Part shown: one piece after another, positions 60,033 through 64,000 of the stretch | Layout: each line of letters starts with the position of its first letter | How positions within the stretch are numbered: position 1 is the first letter of the stretch | DNA from: Phycisphaerae bacterium | Lineage (GTDB): Bacteria > Planctomycetota > Phycisphaerae > UBA1845 | DNA: 64,000 nt | NCBI GenBank assembly: GCA_029260165.1 | Contig: JAJDDT010000062.1 | Coordinates: 58,342-122,341 of the forward strand | Direction of reading: 5' to 3' | Translations under genes and position numbers: made by a program | Notes under the pieces: model-generated | The model's input: only the letters and a program-made list of their open reading frames with translations | Database searches by the model: none | What the model was told of the DNA's origin: nothing

Positions 60033-62447
60033 GTGAGAACAACAGGCAATGAAGTGCGCGGTCAGCGCTGGCTGGTGGCGATGGAGTTGGCGGCTGTCCT
60101 CGCGATGGGCATCCTTCTGGTAACGTTCTTCTATCGGAATCCGGGCAATGCAACGTCGGGGGAGATCGGCGCGCCGGGATTCGATTCCTTCTACCATACG
60201 AAAATGGCTGCGTTGATGCCCGAAATCGGGTTGGTACGGGATTTTCCGTGGCTTCGCGAGGTCTACTTTTCCCAGCTCAATTCCGACTTCATCAGTCACC
60301 ACGTCGGTTTTCAGGTCCTGCTGATTCCGTTTGTGAAGGTGTCGCACTGGCTGACGGGCGATTATCTGCCCGGGGGGCGTTGGGCGATCAGTATGTTTTT
60401 CGGCCTGGCCATTGTCATGCTCGATGTGCTCCTGATGCACAGGCGGGTGCGTTGGCGGTGGTTGTGGCTGGTCGTGTTTTTGCTCCTGCCGGCGCAGTTT
60501 TTCAGTCGTCACACCTACATTCGCGCCATCGCGCCATCGCTGGTTTTCATGCTCATGATCGTGTGGCTGCTGTTTCAGGAGCGGCACGTCTGGTTGGCGA
60601 TCGCCATGGTCGCGTACACGCATCTGTATCTCGGGTCGGTCGTGTATACGCCTGTGATTGTCGGTGTTTATGTTGGTTGTTCGTTGTTGGGCGTGCGGGA
60701 TGAACGGCGATTTCCGTGGCGGGTGGCTATGTGGGCGTTTTTCGGCTGGTTGGTCGGGTTGCGGACCTATCCGTATTTTGACGGGGCGATCGAGTTTTTG
60801 GGGATGCAGATTTTCGGAACGGGTCTCGATCCGGACATCGCCGTCGGCAGCGAATGGAACAGCTATGACAATGTGTGGTCCTTCGGGGTCGGCTTGTGCG
60901 GTCCCATGCTGGCGGTCTGGGCTGGTGCGCTGGTGCTTCGGATCAGGTGCGGCGGGCGTCTCGACGCGCGCGAAACGACGTTGCTCGTCCTGAATTTTGC
61001 CTTTCTGTTTCTGACGTTGAAGGCGAAGCGGTTTATCGAGTATTGGCCCGCGTTCTGCATGCTCAGCGCTGCGTACATGTCCGCGCCAATCGTGAATCGC
61101 TGGGCGGAATGGTTTGATGAATCCGTGCGGACCGGGGGCAGACTGCGTCGGCTGGCTCCGTTGGGGCTTTCGATTGTTTTGGGTGGTGTGGGCGTCGCTG
61201 CGGTGGTGTTGCGCTTTCCCGAGGGGATTGAATCGTTCAGCGAAGCCTGGGTCTGGTGGACGCCGCTGGCGGTCGCGTTGACGTTGCCGTTTGTTATCGG
61301 ATGTTGGGTTCTGAAGCGACAGGACGGATCGAGCTCAACGGTTGTCGCCGGACTCGTCGGAACGGTGACGACGGTGTCGGTGGCGGCGTTTGTTTTTTCG
61401 GTGGTCGTCATGGTGTGCGCTCGGCAAATCACGCGGTTGCAGCGCGATGTGTACTGCGGGTTTGATCTGCCTGCGATTCGCGATGCGATGGACTATCTCA
61501 GGCAGGTTTCAGAACCTGGTGACGTCGTTTTTACCGACGACTGGGATGTTTTCGGTGTCTATTTTTATCACAACTCGCACAACAACTACCTCGTCGGACT
61601 GGATCCCAAATTCACGCATTCGCAGAGGCCTGATCTTTGGGAACGCTACGTCAAAATCACGCGAGGACAGGTGCCGCGGAAGTTTACAGCCAGTTGGACC
61701 GGGCACAGCGGCGAGCGAGAGTCGCGCGAGCTTGACGTGAAGCTGGAAGACATCCGTGACTACTTCAAAGCCAGATATGTGATTGTCGATAGTGATCACA
61801 AATCCTTTTCGGGCGCATTGGCGAAGGCACCGGATTTCGCGGAGCTGATTTATCCGACCGACACCTATTCCGAGTGCAGGAATGACCCGTATTTGATTTT
61901 TCGAGTGCGTGGCTGGGGTGATCGCAGCGGATCGGTGTTGGCTGGCGCGCGCGTCAGGGCGGCTGACAAGGGGTTGGTTTTTCTCAGCGATCTCGAACCC
62001 GTTGAGTCGGATCAGGGCTGGGGTACGTTGATGAACGATCGATCGGTGGCTGGCTCACCGATTCGCCTGGGTGGGACTTTTTATCGACGGGGAATCGGGA
62101 CGCACGCTCCGATGTCTCTGGTTTACGACGTTCCACCTGATGTTGAGCGATTCGAGGCGACGGTTGGGGTGCACAGTCGGATTCACGGGGTGGGAAGTGC
62201 GGTCGTTCGTGTGCTGCTTGACGGGGAGCAGGTGTACAAAAGCACGCTTTTGCGGTCGGATGGGGATCCCGTTGTGGTGTCGCTTGCGGTCGCGGGGGCG
62301 AGTCGGATCGAGCTGCGGGCTGACGCCACCGAAGATGGCAATCGGTGGGACCACGTTGATTGGGGGAGGGCGGGGTTTGTCAGGTCTGCACCGGCAGCAC
62401 CGAAGCGTGTGCAGGTTGACCGCCGTGCCGGTACAAGCCTGCCTTGA
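60033..62447 (+). CDS. GT-C-like membrane glycosyltransferase fused to NPCBM domain
   Basis: 804 residues. About eleven membrane helices fill residues 15-470. The first extracytoplasmic loop contains GFDSFYHTKMAALMPEIGL, which resembles the metal-binding DxD/E-YH motif of STT3/PglB-like GT-C enzymes. A soluble domain follows (FTDDWDVFGVYFYHNSHNNY). Residues of about 645-785 are an NPCBM carbohydrate-binding domain (LGGTFYRRGIGTHAPMSLVY and DGNRWDHVDWGRAGFV). Such enzymes use lipid-linked sugars on the outer face. GTG 60033 follows AGG by a few nt. GT-C call is tentative. Confidence 0.65.
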   Translation: MRTTGNEVRGQRWLVAMELAAVLAMGILLVTFFYRNPGNATSGEIGAPGFDSFYHTKMAALMPEIGLVRDFPWLREVYFSQLNSDFISHHVGFQVLLIPFVKVSHWLTGDYLPGGRWAISMFFGLAIVMLDVLLMHRRVRWRWLWLVVFLLLPAQFFSRHTYIRAIAPSLVFMLMIVWLLFQERHVWLAIAMVAYTHLYLGSVVYTPVIVGVYVGCSLLGVRDERRFPWRVAMWAFFGWLVGLRTYPYFDGAIEFLGMQIFGTGLDPDIAVGSEWNSYDNVWSFGVGLCGPMLAVWAGALVLRIRCGGRLDARETTLLVLNFAFLFLTLKAKRFIEYWPAFCMLSAAYMSAPIVNRWAEWFDESVRTGGRLRRLAPLGLSIVLGGVGVAAVVLRFPEGIESFSEAWVWWTPLAVALTLPFVIGCWVLKRQDGSSSTVVAGLVGTVTTVSVAAFVFSVVVMVCARQITRLQRDVYCGFDLPAIRDAMDYLRQVSEPGDVVFTDDWDVFGVYFYHNSHNNYLVGLDPKFTHSQRPDLWERYVKITRGQVPRKFTASWTGHSGERESRELDVKLEDIRDYFKARYVIVDSDHKSFSGALAKAPDFAELIYPTDTYSECRNDPYLIFRVRGWGDRSGSVLAGARVRAADKGLVFLSDLEPVESDQGWGTLMNDRSVAGSPIRLGGTFYRRGIGTHAPMSLVYDVPPDVERFEATVGVHSRIHGVGSAVVRVLLDGEQVYKSTLLRSDGDPVVVSLAVAGASRIELRADATEDGNRWDHVDWGRAGFVRSAPAAPKRVQVDRRAGTSLP

Positions 62448-62578
62448 CGCCCGCTATTCAATCATCACTGTAAATCACTTTGGATTTTCAATACGCGCGG
62501 ATTTTGTTATGGGACTCTTAGCCGGATTTCGTGCTGCGACCCATTTTTCCCGAGGTGTGGACAGGGTCACAGTCCGGT

Positions 62579-62607
62579 TAAATCCCCCATCGAACGTGGG
62601 GAATTAT
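62579..62607. other. Hairpin in the gap before the right-edge lipoprotein gene
   Basis: TAAATCCCCCA and TGGGGAATTA form a stem with one mismatch around a short loop. It may be a terminator for the membrane enzyme gene or part of the next leader. The rest of 62448-62779 shows no gene. Confidence 0.35.
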
Positions 62608-62779
62608 CGTTGATTTCATGTCTTGTAACTCTTGTTCCTGCAGGTAGTTATCGTGATTCCGGGGATATCGGTTCGATTGGCATGGGCGTTGCCTTGTAGG
62701 TATGTTGAGGCTCGCCATGCTGTTGTCGGCTGGCTGATTTGTTCAGGAATTATCCGCCCCAAGAAACGGAGTTGAAACA

Positions 62780-64000
62780 ATGCGTTGTGGAAGTTTGGTT
62801 CGAAATCTGTCGGTGCTTTTTGTGCTGACGTTGACCACTGCCTACGTCGGATGTGACTCGGCGTTGACGCAGTCGGTGCGTGAGGATGCGAAGGATTTCG
62901 CGTCACTGCGACCGGCTGACACTTCGCTGGTCGGGCTTGAGGCTGCGACTGAGACGGTGGTCATTGACGACGGAATCGTTGAAGGTGATCTGAATTTCAA
63001 CGGTTCGGAACGCGTGTCTGCCAGTCTCGCTGCTGAGGACATCTCCATCGAGTTGATCGAGGGGATGGCTGATGAAAGCGACGGCGTGTACGTCGAATTG
63101 GCAGCGTCGATACCGGGCGCGTCCGAAACGATGGACGAGGCTGTCCAGATTGGGCGGTTTTTCGTTGAGATTGAGCATGGTGTGGCGATTTGGGTGAAAC
63201 CCGCGTCGGTGGTCCTGTCTGCGGATGCTCAGAAGCTGTTGGCTGGCGAGTTCGAGCTTTGGACATCGTTTGAGTCGACATTCGATGGCGATGTGGCGGT
63301 CCGTCGTGTTTCGCTGGAGTCCGGCCCGAGTGCGGCGGCAGGCAATACCAATGGTAATACGAACGGTAATACGAACGGTAATACGAACGGTAATACGAAC
63401 GGTAATACGAACGGTAATACCAACGGTAACACCAACGGTAACACCAACGGTAACACCAATGGTAATTCCAATGGGAATACCAATGGGAATACCAATGGGA
63501 ATACCAATGGGAATACCAATGGGAATACCAATGGGAACGGCAATGGTTCGTCCGGTGATTTTGATGGCGATGGCGACGTGGATATCCGCGACGTCATCGC
63601 CCACATACGTTGCACCACCGGTCCGGGCGGCGGCGTGCCCTTCGGGTGCTCGGCGGCCGACATGGATGGGGATGGCGACGTTGACCACTCCGACTGGGGT
63701 GGCGTGCAGTTGGGCTTTACCGGCAACGGTAATGGCAACGGGAATACCAACGGGAATACCAACGGGAATACCAACGGGAACACCAACGGGAATACCAACG
63801 GGAACACCAACGGGAATACCAATGGTAACACCAACGGGAATACCAATGGGAATACCAATGGCAACACCAACGGCAACACCAATGGGAACACCAATGGGAA
63901 CACCAATGGGAACACCAATGGGAACACCAATGGGAACACCAATGGGAACACCAATGGGAACACCAATGGGAACACCAATGGGAACACCAAAGGCAACACC
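62780..64000 (+). CDS. Lipoprotein with Asn-Gly-Asn-Thr repeats and dockerin-like domain (3' end beyond window)
   Basis: 407 codons visible, open at the right edge. Signal MRCGSLVRNLSVLFVLTLTT with lipobox YVGC; GGAG 8 nt before the ATG. An N-domain of about 160 residues (ELAASIPGASETMDEAVQIG) is unrecognised. Then 17 tandem four-residue units (GNTN) lead to an EF-hand pair (GDFDGDGDVDIRDVIAHI, DMDGDGDVDHSDWGG) and a second, longer GNTN tract. This fits a surface protein whose two flexible spacers carry a calcium-binding module; the second tract may end in another domain. Confidence 0.75.
   Translation, partial: MRCGSLVRNLSVLFVLTLTTAYVGCDSALTQSVREDAKDFASLRPADTSLVGLEAATETVVIDDGIVEGDLNFNGSERVSASLAAEDISIELIEGMADESDGVYVELAASIPGASETMDEAVQIGRFFVEIEHGVAIWVKPASVVLSADAQKLLAGEFELWTSFESTFDGDVAVRRVSLESGPSAAAGNTNGNTNGNTNGNTNGNTNGNTNGNTNGNTNGNTNGNTNGNSNGNTNGNTNGNTNGNTNGNTNGNGNGSSGDFDGDGDVDIRDVIAHIRCTTGPGGGVPFGCSAADMDGDGDVDHSDWGGVQLGFTGNGNGNGNTNGNTNGNTNGNTNGNTNGNTNGNTNGNTNGNTNGNTNGNTNGNTNGNTNGNTNGNTNGNTNGNTNGNTNGNTNGNTNGNTKGNT
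63341..63544 (+). repeat. 12-bp coding tandem repeat, 17 units
   Basis: Units of the form GGnAAnACnAAn encode GNTN. Runs of near-identical units (GGTAATACGAAC x5, GGGAATACCAAT x5) show recent local duplication; unit 11 encodes Ser instead of Thr. Confidence 0.95.
63722..64000 (+). repeat. 12-bp coding tandem repeat, second tract, cut by window end
   Basis: GGGAAnACCAAn units encode GNTN after two variant units lacking Thr. More than 20 units are visible and the tract reaches the right edge. Confidence 0.95.

Noticed and set aside
63341..63544. CRISPR-like periodicity
   Set aside because: The 12-bp units are directly tandem with no spacers and encode a regular tetrapeptide.
63229..63999. 256-residue minus-strand frame rich in Leu-Val-Phe-Pro
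   Set aside because: It is the reverse complement of the GNTN coding repeat; the lipoprotein reading has a signal peptide, a ribosome site and EF-hand loops.

Overview
The window looks like a chromosome segment of a planctomycete, most likely Phycisphaerae-like. The evidence is indirect but consistent: exported proteins carry dockerin-type EF-hand pairs with no cohesin in sight, a pseudopilin has the H-X9-DG signature, three membrane proteins carry a Cys-x2-Cys zinc ribbon, two sigma-54 response regulators sit beside their kinases, and lipoproteins and long secreted beta-helix/FG-GAP proteins are common. I found no rRNA, tRNA, CRISPR array, prophage or transposase gene. Genes lie in short, tightly packed operons, often with ATGA, GTGA or TGATG start/stop overlaps.

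Layout. 1-3421: minus-strand genes for a heparinase-like protein (cut by the left edge), a zinc-ribbon membrane protein and a Cys-rich exported protein. 3643-8544: trpS-scpA-ridA, a parDE toxin-antitoxin pair, a lipoprotein hydrolase and a flavodoxin-fold protein. 8645-19006: mostly minus strand, with upp and an FG-GAP/UnbV lipoprotein, a PhzF-like enzyme and a zinc-ribbon membrane protein, an FRG-domain protein and a TPR metalloprotease; on plus, a transglutaminase-like and a GNAT gene. 19120-22498: a sugar ABC transporter (binding protein and two permeases, no ATPase). 22617-28576: rplU, two alkaline-phosphatase-superfamily genes with a 61-residue partner, and an EMC3/YidC-like membrane protein. 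28585-32554: an OPT peptide transporter, a lipoprotein and an M29 aminopeptidase, read as a peptide uptake and degradation operon. 32937-35749: glutamate dehydrogenase and a YgeW-type carbamoyltransferase. 35986-41578: small membrane and lipoproteins, a beta-helix/dockerin/spondin protein and a pectinacetylesterase-like protein. 41622-48480: ribE-pdxA, thrC, asnS and a 3-hydroxyacyl-CoA dehydrogenase. 48482-58290: two histidine kinase/sigma-54 regulator systems around a pseudopilin and two secreted dockerin proteins. 58489-64000: a flippase-like protein, a GT-C-like membrane enzyme fused to NPCBM, and a lipoprotein with long Asn-Gly-Asn-Thr repeats that runs off the right edge.

The most unusual structure is not a gene. 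At least five families of short palindromes are scattered between genes, and most copies start with GTAG or GTGG directly before a hairpin. Two families occur as inverted pairs. This is the architecture of REP/BIME elements mobilised by RAYT (TnpA-REP) transposases. Some copies run into genes: one supplies the C-terminus of a lipoprotein hydrolase, one supplies the stop of the FRG gene, and one covers the two stop codons between thrC and asnS. No RAYT gene is in the window, so its presence elsewhere in the genome is a prediction.

Other points of interest are a coiled-coil insertion in asparaginyl-tRNA synthetase, a 40-codon Cys-containing ORF coupled to the spondin/beta-helix gene, the phosphatase pair with its small partner, and the two-component/pseudopilin/secreted-protein block.
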